Below the pieces are notes generated by a model. It saw only the letters and a program-made list of their open reading frames with translations. It ran no database searches and was not told where the DNA came from. From OMOG01 sp041485845 (GTDB lineage Bacteria > Acidobacteriota > Terriglobia > Bryobacterales > Bryobacteraceae): a stretch of 8,097 nt of DNA. Positions within the stretch are counted from its first letter, which is position 1. Each line of letters starts with the position of its first letter. The position numbers were made by a program, and so were the translations under genes. The stretch spans positions 1-8,097 of the forward strand of contig JBGPKH010000407.1 of the NCBI GenBank assembly GCA_041485845.1, written 5' to 3'. Shown here piece after piece: positions 1 to 7,159 of this stretch.

Positions 1-1527
1 TCCATCGCGATTGGATTTCGTCCCCACCAGCCGCAGCGAGAGCCAGTGATTCTGGCTCCGTCCGTCGTTGCGGTACAGGTACGCGGGGCCGTTGTTGGTC
101 GAGATCAAAACGTCGAGGTCGCCATCGTGGTCGAAATCGGCATAGGCGGCGCCGCGCGCGACAATCGGCCGATTGAACGCCGCGCCCATCGCCGCGGTCA
201 CGTTCTCGAACTTGTGATTGCCGAGATTGCGGAACAGCAGCGGCGCTTCCTTGTAGCTGACCTTGGGCTGCACGCGCCCGATCTCGTCCTCGATGTGGCC
301 GTTGGCCGCGAAGATGTCGACATACCCGTCCAGGTCGTAGTCGAAGAAGAAGACGCCGAACGCCAGCGACAGCAGGCTGGCGCGCCCGACCGCCGACGAC
401 GGCGCTTCGTCCACGAACAGGCCGTTGCCCTCGTTGTGGTAGAGGCCGAGCATCTGGTTGGAGAAGTTGCCGACCAGCAGGTGGGGCCGGCCGCTGCGGT
501 CGTAGTCGGCCGCGTCCGCGCCCATCGCGCCGCGCGCCACTCCGTCTTCCCCGTACGCCACGCCGGCCGTCATGCCCTCTTCCTTGAATGTCCCGTTGCC
601 CTGGTTGCGGTACAGCTTGTTGGGCTGCGTGTCGTTGGCCACGAAGAGGTCGGGCCAGCCGTCGCCGTTGTAATCGAGCACGGTAACGCCGAGGGATTTG
701 CTGGTGGGATCGCCGGCCCCCGCGCGCTCGGCGACTTCCTCGAAGCGTCCGCCGCCCAGGTTGTGGTACAGGCGCGAACGCGTGCCCTTGTAGGATTCCG
801 GCGTGCAGTAGGACTTGGTCGAGCCGTCGAGCGAACACCACAGGTCGTTCTCCGGCTTCCACTGCACGTAGTTGGCGACGAAGAGATCCACCTTGCCGTC
901 GCGGTCGTAATCCAGCCACGCGGCGCTGGTTCCGAAGCTCGCGTTTTGGATGCCCGCCGATTTGGTGACGTCGCGGAACTTGCCGCCGCCCTCGTTGTGA
1001 AAGAGGCGGTCGCCTTCGAGCGCGGTGATGTACACGTCTTCGCGGCCGTCGTTGTCGTAGTCGGCGATGGCCACGCCCATGCCGTACATCTCGATATCGA
1101 GGCCGCTCGCCGCGGTGACGTCGGTGAACGCGCCGTTGTGGTTGTTGCGGTAGAGCGCGGGCAGCGACCTGCGGCCGCCGGGCGTCCAGTTCCTGCTGTT
1201 GATCAGCAGGATATCCGGCCAGCCGTCGCCATCGGCGTCGAAGAAGGCGCAGCCGGAGCCGAGGGTTTCCGGCAGGTACTTCTTGCCTGCGCGGCCCGCG
1301 TTGTGGGTGAAGCGGAGGCCGGCTTGCGCGGTGACGTCGGTGAAGGTGATGGGCGGAGGGGCGGCCAGGAGAAAGAGCACGCCAGCCAGGCCGATTGACA
1401 ATCGGCCGCAGGTTGCCAACCTGCCCCACATAAGACCACCAGCCCCACGTCGCGCCGGCACTCCGCCATGGCGAGTGAAGGTAATCGTCGCGGCGCGCGA
1501 AGAAAACAACGCATAGCAGAACATCAT
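1..1527 (-). CDS. CRTAC1-type FG-GAP/VCBS repeat protein with ASPIC/UnbV domain (3' end outside window)
   Basis: Probable secreted beta-propeller protein of the CRTAC1/ASPIC-UnbV family; its ligand is unknown. Counting from the inner ATG at 1431, 477 residues are visible. Seven Asp-rich calcium-binding-type FG-GAP loops are seen near residues 65 (DADGDGWPD), 124 (DYDNDGRED), 174, 253, 309 (degenerate, DYDRSGRPH), 364 and 432. The ASPIC/UnbV domain begins near 461 (NHWLSLRLVGTKSNRDG) and is cut by the window edge. The start is ambiguous. ATG at 1527 overlaps the upstream stop as ATGA, follows GGTGA, and copies the junction seen at 4256. ATG at 1431 gives a better signal peptide (MWGRLATCGRLSIGLAG then VLFLLAAPPP) but lies at the edge of a palindromic repeat and has a weak ribosome site. 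The family call is sure from the repeats; the physiological role is not known. Confidence 0.9.
   Translation of the reverse strand, partial: MMFCYALFSSRAATITFTRHGGVPARRGAGGLMWGRLATCGRLSIGLAGVLFLLAAPPPITFTDVTAQAGLRFTHNAGRAGKKYLPETLGSGCAFFDADGDGWPDILLINSRNWTPGGRRSLPALYRNNHNGAFTDVTAASGLDIEMYGMGVAIADYDNDGREDVYITALEGDRLFHNEGGGKFRDVTKSAGIQNASFGTSAAWLDYDRDGKVDLFVANYVQWKPENDLWCSLDGSTKSYCTPESYKGTRSRLYHNLGGGRFEEVAERAGAGDPTSKSLGVTVLDYNGDGWPDLFVANDTQPNKLYRNQGNGTFKEEGMTAGVAYGEDGVARGAMGADAADYDRSGRPHLLVGNFSNQMLGLYHNEGNGLFVDEAPSSAVGRASLLSLAFGVFFFDYDLDGYVDIFAANGHIEDEIGRVQPKVSYKEAPLLFRNLGNHKFENVTAAMGAAFNRPIVARGAAYADFDHDGDLDVLISTNNGPAYLYRNDGRSQNHWLSLRLVGTKSNRDG
1389..1429 (-). repeat. Double palindromic repeat inside the 5' end of the CRTAC1-like gene
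   Basis: Two adjacent dyads on the coding strand. The first (1429-1408) is GTGGG then GCAGGTT-GGC-AACCTGC. The second (1407-1389) is GGCCGATT-GTC-AATCGGCC. It is read in frame as WGRLATCGRLSIG, so it supplies part of the signal-peptide region. It shares the GTGGGGCAGG head with the copies at 2890-2954 and 4271-4295. The core GATTGTCAATC of the second dyad recurs at 3860-3870. Confidence 0.8.
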
Positions 1528-4256
1528 GGCTTCACCGCGCTCTCGTGATCGTGGATGGTCTGCCGCTCGTTGTTGTCCTCCGGGCTCAGAATGCGCCGCC
1601 GCTCCGTGATGGCCTGCGAAGACTCATCCGCCTTGAAGCGCCGGAACAGCGTCTCCTCGCGCGCGGCCGAGGCCGCGTCGCCCAGGCCCCGATAGCACAA
1701 CATGAGCGTGTAGTGCATCTGCACGTCCTCGGGGTCCACGGCGCACACCTGTTTCAGGACCTCCACCGCGGCCGCGTATTGCCGCTTGAGGAACAGAATG
1801 CGCGCGATCTGGTTCAACACCACGCGGTCCCGCGGATACTTCGCGCGCGCCACCTCGAGCGACTGCAAGGCTCCGTCGTAGTCGCCATCGGCCTTCTGAA
1901 TGGCCGCCTGGAAGAACCAGGTGCGGCCCAGTTCGCGGTTGATGGCGAGCGCCTTCGCAATGTAGGGCTTGGCCGCATCGGTCTCGCCTTCCTGAATCAG
2001 CGCGCGCGCCACGTTGAGCCAGCCATCGGCGTATTCGGGCTCGGCCTCGGTCACCTTGCGGAAGGCGTACTCCGCGCCCTTGAGATCGCCTTGCAACAGC
2101 AGTCCGATGCCCCAATCGTTCCACCGCTCACGATCCTGCTTACGCACCACCGGCGACCACAACGGCGTACCTAACGGCGACACTAATGGCACAATGGCGT
2201 TCGCCTGCGCGAGAGTGACGATGGGCACCTCGGGAATGCGGTCTTTGATTTTACCCGAGACGTTGGCCGGTATTCCCGCCATGAGGAACTGGTATTCGAG
2301 GCCGTTGTGATCCGCGCTCAGCAGCGACGGATCCTGTCCGGGCTTCGGCTGGCCGGCGTACACGAACTGCGTGTAATACCAGGCAAACTTGCGGTAATTC
2401 AGTTTCGCCGTAAAGCTGATGGGACCGCGCGCATTCGGCGGCGCCTTCACCAGGTAGTGCGCCACATCGGCCGCGCCGGGCGGGATCAGCCGCACATACA
2501 ACACGCTGCGCGCCTGCCAGGCATTGCGCTTGTTGATGGGGTTGGCCTCGGAGTCGAGCTGGTACGAGCGGTAGAAGTGCGCGCCAGGCTCCACCGGTCC
2601 CTGGCCGTTGCCGGTGACGTTGCCGCTCCAGAAGATCACGCGCCCGTCGGCATCCTTGGCCTGGAGCTCCAGCCACACATCGAACGAATCCACCGTCCCG
2701 CCGGGGAAGAAGTGGCCGATCTTGCGGGTGCGGACCACCACGTCCACGCGCGCCGTGCTTCCGGGCTCGAGAGCGGTGTCGGCGGCGCCGATGGGCGCAG
2801 AAAGCTTGCCGACCTCGCGGATGAGGGCCGGGGTGCTCTGCTCGGCCTCTTCGCCGACGGCGAACGTGGTGCTGGCTTGGACGGTTTTGGCAGGCGAAAG
2901 CGCCTGCCCCACCTCGCTGCGGCGTTTCATCGCAGGCGAAAGCGGCTGCCCCACCATGTCCACTGGAGAGACGGCGAAGATGTCGACCGTGATGAAGCCC
3001 GACTTGAGGAATTTCTCCGTCGCCTGCATCTGCGGCTGGTCCTGATTGGCGTGAGCGACCGCCATGTTGGCCGCGGGGAAGCGGTGCGAGTGTACCTTGC
3101 CGTCGCGATTGCCGGGATCTCGGGACGCTACCAGCGGCATGTGGCAATCGGCGCAGACCTGCGACTTTGGCGGGTAGTAGAAGGAGCGCGCGCCCTGCCC
3201 GGAAACGCCGCTCGCCTGCCAGTTGTCGTAGTCGTTGAAGCCGCGCACCCAGCGGTACTTGTTCACCGGGATGTCCAAGTGCACCTTGTGGCAGGTGGAG
3301 CAGAACTCGGCCGACTCCATGTACGGCTTGAGAAAGGTCTGCTTGTGCGGCTTGGGGTTGAGATAGGTCAGGAAGTAGTCGATCGCCCGGATGTAGCGAT
3401 TGTGGCTGTTGGCCAGCTCGTGCAGCGGCGGATACTCGACGGTGAAATCGGCGTTTCCCATGGAACTTCCCACGTGGACGATGGCGTGGCACGACATGCA
3501 GCCCAGGCCGGCCTGCGCCTCCGGCGTATCGATTTGCTCGCGGATCGGACGGTCGAAGCGCCCGTTGAAGAAAACGGCGTGGTCGTGGCAGCCGGCGCAC
3601 CACTTGCTGGGCCGCGTGCCGATGACGTCCTGCATGTACTCGACGGACTTCCGGTAGAACTGGTTGTTGAACGAGGCGAAGTGGTGCATGGAGCTCTGCC
3701 ACTGCTGGTAGATGTCCTTGTGGCATTGGCCACACGACTCGGAGTCCATGAAGAAGTTGGAGGGAATGATGGCGCCGGTGTTGGTCCGGGCGGAAGATGG
3801 AGCGAACGGCGACCTGGCGCCGGCGCCCTCTTCATCCATGGAGAGCGGCGGCGACGAAGGATTGACAATCGCTTTGGGAGCCGGGCGCGGATAGAACACC
3901 GCGGCGAGGACGACGATGGAAAGTAGGACAGGCCTCCAGGCCTGTCCCATTCTCCAACCAATCAGCACCACCGCCACCACCGCCAACACAATATGCAGCA
4001 TCAAGATCCATCGGTGCTGCAGCGTATTGCCGCCCACCGCCAGGTACAGCGCCGGTACACCCGCGGCCAGGAACGCGCCGCACTCGCGCGGGTAGCGGCG
4101 GGCCAGCACTGCCGCGGCGGCCATCAGGGCCAACCCCACGCCGAGGTGCAGTAGTACGTTCGCCATGTAGAAGACCGTGGGTCGAGGAAATGCCGCGAGG
4201 TAAGCGGCGTTGAGGATGAGAAAGCCGAGTAAGTAAGATAGCGTGCGGCGCATCAT
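1524..4256 (-). CDS. Membrane-anchored pentahaem c-type cytochrome (c554-like) fused to TPR domain
   Basis: 910 aa, likely an electron-transfer protein of the cell envelope. Five hydrophobic segments lie near residues 6-23, 27-52, 59-76, 82-100 and 109-122. Arg-rich loops after segments 2 and 4 predict N-in/C-out, which puts the haem domain outside the cytoplasm. Five CxxCH motifs follow: CGQCH 175, CAGCH 220, CMSCH 253, CSTCH 319 and CADCH 368, resembling the cytochrome c554 family. A beta-rich stretch (about 500-660, with GHFFPGG at 514) is of the type found after haem domains in such cytochromes. Residues 709-875 hold about five TPRs. The start ATG 4256 overlaps the upstream stop (ATGA); ATG 4253 is possible and sits 5 nt after GGAG. 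The linker at 435-456 and the cytoplasmic loop at 103-110 are encoded by palindromic repeats. Redox partner and substrate cannot be told from sequence. Confidence 0.92.
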   Translation of the reverse strand: MMRRTLSYLLGFLILNAAYLAAFPRPTVFYMANVLLHLGVGLALMAAAAVLARRYPRECGAFLAAGVPALYLAVGGNTLQHRWILMLHIVLAVVAVVLIGWRMGQAWRPVLLSIVVLAAVFYPRPAPKAIVNPSSPPLSMDEEGAGARSPFAPSSARTNTGAIIPSNFFMDSESCGQCHKDIYQQWQSSMHHFASFNNQFYRKSVEYMQDVIGTRPSKWCAGCHDHAVFFNGRFDRPIREQIDTPEAQAGLGCMSCHAIVHVGSSMGNADFTVEYPPLHELANSHNRYIRAIDYFLTYLNPKPHKQTFLKPYMESAEFCSTCHKVHLDIPVNKYRWVRGFNDYDNWQASGVSGQGARSFYYPPKSQVCADCHMPLVASRDPGNRDGKVHSHRFPAANMAVAHANQDQPQMQATEKFLKSGFITVDIFAVSPVDMVGQPLSPAMKRRSEVGQALSPAKTVQASTTFAVGEEAEQSTPALIREVGKLSAPIGAADTALEPGSTARVDVVVRTRKIGHFFPGGTVDSFDVWLELQAKDADGRVIFWSGNVTGNGQGPVEPGAHFYRSYQLDSEANPINKRNAWQARSVLYVRLIPPGAADVAHYLVKAPPNARGPISFTAKLNYRKFAWYYTQFVYAGQPKPGQDPSLLSADHNGLEYQFLMAGIPANVSGKIKDRIPEVPIVTLAQANAIVPLVSPLGTPLWSPVVRKQDRERWNDWGIGLLLQGDLKGAEYAFRKVTEAEPEYADGWLNVARALIQEGETDAAKPYIAKALAINRELGRTWFFQAAIQKADGDYDGALQSLEVARAKYPRDRVVLNQIARILFLKRQYAAAVEVLKQVCAVDPEDVQMHYTLMLCYRGLGDAASAAREETLFRRFKADESSQAITERRRILSPEDNNERQTIHDHESAVKP
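2890..2954 (-). repeat. Two in-frame copies of the palindromic repeat, 42 bp apart
   Basis: Copies at 2954-2932 and 2912-2890 on the coding strand. Each is 23 bp: GTGGGGCAG, then C or G, then CGCTTTCGCCTGC, with GCAGGCG/CGCCTGC-type arms around a short loop (the first copy has one arm mismatch). The period of 42 bp equals 14 codons, so the frame is kept. They are translated as VGQPLSPA and VGQALSPA in the linker between the haem domain and the beta-rich region of the cytochrome. Confidence 0.85.
3860..3870. repeat. Possible remnant of the palindromic repeat (GATTGTCAATC core)
   Basis: The 11-bp dyad GATTGTCAATC is identical to the core of the second palindrome at 1389-1407. It lies in the cytochrome gene just after the last TM segment and encodes part of AIVNPS. 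It is short enough to be chance. Confidence 0.35.
3926..3948 (-). repeat. Palindromic repeat copy in a membrane-loop codon stretch
   Basis: A perfect 10-bp inverted repeat with a 2-nt loop: GGACAGGCCT-GG-AGGCCTGTCC on the coding strand, preceded by G. It is translated as MGQAWRPV, the short Arg-containing loop between TM segments 4 and 5 of the cytochrome. The arms are the same as in the copy at 4271-4295. Confidence 0.8.
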
Positions 4257-7153
4257 CTCTCCGTTAGACTGGACAGGCCAGGAGGCCTGTCCCACAATGG
4301 CCTTTGCAGGCGTAACGCGGGGCGGGTCAGATACTGAGTCAAGCCCCGCGGCGAGGGGTCGCCGTAGTGAGTCATTCCGTGAAACGGCAGCGGCAGGACG
4401 GTCTGCGAAAAGGCGGTGTTGGCATCCGCGTCCTTGGCCCAGCCGTCGACCAGCAGGAGGAAGTCGCGCCGCCATCCGGGCGCCAGCGGCGGCAGTGCGG
4501 CGGGGTCGAAGCGCAGACCGGCCTCGTCGCCGGAGCCCATGACCACCATGCGATCGTCCGGCGCGGCCAGCAGCGCGTCCACCGCTCCATAGCGCGTGTA
4601 TTTGCCGGGGGTCGGATTCCACATCGACGTGAAGCTCACGCTCTGATAATCGAAGCGTTCGGGCTGTTTTCGCTCGGGGTGGATGGTGGCCTTCGAGAAC
4701 CCGCGGAAGTGCAGGTCCGCGGTGGTCATCGGAACGTCAGTCATGCGGACTTGCGGCGCGGCGTTGTCCTCCACCAGAAAGATTTCGTCCCAGTAGACGC
4801 ACAGGCTGGTCACGATGCGCACCTCGCGCGAGGACGAAAGGAACTTGCCGCTCAGATCCACAGCCATAGTCTTGGGCTTGCCCGACGGAATACCCATGTC
4901 TTCGATGACGGTCTTCCAGTTCCCCGCTGCGTCCTTCACCTGGACGTACGGGAAGGTGAGATCGCGGTGCGCCTGCATGGCGCCGAGGAACGTACTGCCG
5001 TCGGCCCAGTCCACCCATCCGCTCAGCACCAGCACGGCGCGATTCGCAGGGGCGGACTTTCCGAAATCCAGGTCGAGGCGGTGCAGTTCCGCAACGCCCG
5101 CGTGGTCGCGGCGGAAGGCGTCGGGGTAGACGCGGTCGCGGGAGCGGAGCGCGGCCAGCACGTTGTTGCCTTGGTCATCACGCGCGCGCACGGGGTAGAT
5201 GCGGCGGTCCACGCCGAACAGGCGGAACTCCGGGAACGGCGGCGACTTGAACTTCTCGTTGGTCACGATGTCGAGGGCCGCGGGATGATCCAGCGCGATC
5301 AGTTTGATCTGGTCGAGGTAGGAGACCTCGCGTAACTCCTCGGTGATGCGAACCTCGTACTGGCCGTTGCGGGCCTGCAGCAGTTCGCCGGGAATCGAGA
5401 CATACTCGTCGTGGTCTACGGGGAAGTATTGGCCATCGCCCGAGCTGGCGCCCAACGGTGCGACGCCCAGCACGTCGGTGACAAATTCGAACCTCTCGCC
5501 GTTCCATGTGAAGATCATGGGGCACGATCCGGAAAGGCGCGGCGCTTCCTTGATCGTCACCAGGCGATTGACCGGCTGCCTGGTTTCGTTCTGGATGAGG
5601 CCGTTCGGCCAGGTGATCCGAACCGTGTCCACTTCCGCGCGGTCGCCCAGGCGGAAGACCAGGGGCACGCCCTGATATAACGCCTTCTGATAGCTGTTTC
5701 CGGCCTTGACTTCGATCCTGGCATCCAGCGCGAGCTTGGCGTTCTTGACGCCGGTGAGGGCGATCTCGATCCAGTTTCCGGGGTTGGGAGTGACGTCATG
5801 CTGGAGGACCAGGTCGCCGGCCCTGGACACCACCACGTGGAGTCGCGGAAAGGCGGATGCCTGTGCCGGCCCAGCCTTCCACTCCGCCACTTCATACACG
5901 CCGCCCAGCTTGTCGCGGTACAGCACGGCGGGACGCCCCTCGTAATGCAGAACGAAATCGAAGCCCGGCGTATCGGGTTCCACCTCGACGCGTTCCGCGC
6001 TGGTCGCATGGCCCACCACGAAAAGGAACCGCCGGGTCTCGTCGCTGAAACCGGCCTCGCCGTTATTCCGCATGAGCTTCGAATCGTCGCCGATCAGAAA
6101 CAGGTCGGGGTCGTAATCGTGGTCATAGTCGATCCACAGCGCGCTCCGAAACGCCCCCGCGGCCAGGTCCGCGTGCTTGCGGAACTTGCCCTTGACATTG
6201 CGATAGAGCGCCGCGCCCTTCGACGTGATCACGCACAGGTCGGGAAGCCCGTCGTTGTCGAAATCGCCGGGCGCGATGGAGACCACGTCTTTCAAATCCT
6301 GAAGGCCCGAGTCCGCCACCGGGGTGCTGCCATTGCGATACACCGCCACCCGCTCCCGCGACCAGGCGATGAAGCCGGCCTCGGCGCCCCCGTCGAGCGA
6401 GAGCCGCGTGACGCCGGCGAAGCCTTCTCCGATCTTCTCGTCGCGATAGACGCTCGCGGGCAGGATCGCCGCCGGCAGCGCATCGACCGGATCGTAGATC
6501 TCGGCATACCAGCACCAGTCCATGTCCTCCGGAACCGCCGCGCCTTCCTGCTGCTTCTTGAGGTCCTGAAAGATGCGCAGCTCCGCGGCGGCTTCTTCCG
6601 TGCGGTTGGCCTGGCGGTAGAGGCCATAGAGCTGGAAGTGCGGAGCGGCCAGCCGCGGGCTCAAATCGCGCGCGCTGACAAACTCTTTGATGGCGGAGTC
6701 GGTTTCGCCCTTCACCTTGTGCAGCGCTCCCAGGTGGTAGTGGGACACCGGCTCCTTCGGCGCCAGGCGCACCATCTGCTCGAATTCCGGAAGCGCCCGG
6801 TCGAAATCGCCCTGTTTTTGGAAGGTGATCCCCAGGTTGAACCAGGTGTGGGGCAGCTTGGGATCGCCCTTCTGCGCCTTTTCCAACTGGGCCACGCCCT
6901 GCACGATCTCGCCCGCGCGCAGCAGCGCGAGCCCGTAGTTCACCTGCTCGCGAATCGAGTTGGGGGCCAGCGCCAGCGCCTGGCGGAATTGCTCGACGGC
7001 CTCCTTCTGCGTGGTGGGGTTTTCGTAGAACGCTTTGCCGAGATTGCGCAAGCGCCACAGGCGCGCGTCGTTGGCCCGGTTCGGTTGCGCGTGAAGCAGC
7101 AGCCAGAACCCGCACGCCGTCACGACCGCCAGTGCTGCCAGGAGACGTTTCAT
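4253..7153 (-). CDS. Exported TPR / FG-GAP / ASPIC-UnbV domain protein
   Basis: 966 aa. The N-terminus MKRLLAALAVVTACG has a basic start, a hydrophobic core and a possible lipobox (VTAC, Cys14); a plain signal peptide cut near HAQ (about residue 23) is the alternative. Five TPRs span about 31-200. Two FG-GAP-like loops follow (DFDNDGLPDL at 297, DYDHDYDPDL at 342). An ASPIC/UnbV domain spans about 460-522, ending near VRITWPNGLIQN. The C-terminal 430 residues start with CPMIFTWNGERFEFVTD (544) and look globular and beta-rich; I cannot name that domain. The role is probably protein-protein or ligand binding outside the cytoplasm; no catalytic motif is evident. AGAGGA lies 2-3 nt before the ATG and overlaps the upstream TAG stop, 6 nt away. 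The last residues (WDRPPGLS, then SLTER) come from a palindromic repeat that abuts the stop. Confidence 0.9.
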   Translation of the reverse strand: MKRLLAALAVVTACGFWLLLHAQPNRANDARLWRLRNLGKAFYENPTTQKEAVEQFRQALALAPNSIREQVNYGLALLRAGEIVQGVAQLEKAQKGDPKLPHTWFNLGITFQKQGDFDRALPEFEQMVRLAPKEPVSHYHLGALHKVKGETDSAIKEFVSARDLSPRLAAPHFQLYGLYRQANRTEEAAAELRIFQDLKKQQEGAAVPEDMDWCWYAEIYDPVDALPAAILPASVYRDEKIGEGFAGVTRLSLDGGAEAGFIAWSRERVAVYRNGSTPVADSGLQDLKDVVSIAPGDFDNDGLPDLCVITSKGAALYRNVKGKFRKHADLAAGAFRSALWIDYDHDYDPDLFLIGDDSKLMRNNGEAGFSDETRRFLFVVGHATSAERVEVEPDTPGFDFVLHYEGRPAVLYRDKLGGVYEVAEWKAGPAQASAFPRLHVVVSRAGDLVLQHDVTPNPGNWIEIALTGVKNAKLALDARIEVKAGNSYQKALYQGVPLVFRLGDRAEVDTVRITWPNGLIQNETRQPVNRLVTIKEAPRLSGSCPMIFTWNGERFEFVTDVLGVAPLGASSGDGQYFPVDHDEYVSIPGELLQARNGQYEVRITEELREVSYLDQIKLIALDHPAALDIVTNEKFKSPPFPEFRLFGVDRRIYPVRARDDQGNNVLAALRSRDRVYPDAFRRDHAGVAELHRLDLDFGKSAPANRAVLVLSGWVDWADGSTFLGAMQAHRDLTFPYVQVKDAAGNWKTVIEDMGIPSGKPKTMAVDLSGKFLSSSREVRIVTSLCVYWDEIFLVEDNAAPQVRMTDVPMTTADLHFRGFSKATIHPERKQPERFDYQSVSFTSMWNPTPGKYTRYGAVDALLAAPDDRMVVMGSGDEAGLRFDPAALPPLAPGWRRDFLLLVDGWAKDADANTAFSQTVLPLPFHGMTHYGDPSPRGLTQYLTRPALRLQRPLWDRPPGLSSLTER
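4271..4295 (-). repeat. Palindromic repeat copy forming the 3' end of the TPR/ASPIC gene
   Basis: On the coding strand it reads GTGG, then GACAGGCC-TCCT-GGCCTGTC, then C, with 9-bp arms when the flanking G/C pair is counted. It is read as WDRPPGLS, five codons before the stop, and lies 15 bp upstream of the next gene's ATG. In the mRNA this hairpin would sit just before the GGAG ribosome site at 4262-4259, so it could affect coupling of the two genes. Confidence 0.8.
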
Positions 7154-7159
7154 ATTCCT

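Noticed and set aside
162..175. Perfect palindrome CAATCGGCCGATTG
   Set aside because: Resembles the repeat core at 1389-1407 but lacks the GTGGGGCAGG head and encodes FNRPIV in a normal position of an FG-GAP repeat; probably chance.
46..1398. Long plus-strand open frame of 450 codons
   Set aside because: Shadow of the CRTAC1-like gene: runs of Val/Arg/Ala with no domain, caused by GC-rich codons on the other strand.
2307..3926. Plus-strand open frame of 539 codons
   Set aside because: Antisense to the haem and TM regions of the cytochrome gene, whose CxxCH motifs fix the true frame.
4257..4622. N-terminal extension of the cytochrome frame to 4622
   Set aside because: Overlaps the end of the TPR/ASPIC gene by over 350 nt and gives Arg/Gly/Ala-rich non-protein-like sequence; ATG 4256 begins a clear membrane segment and has a GGAG site.
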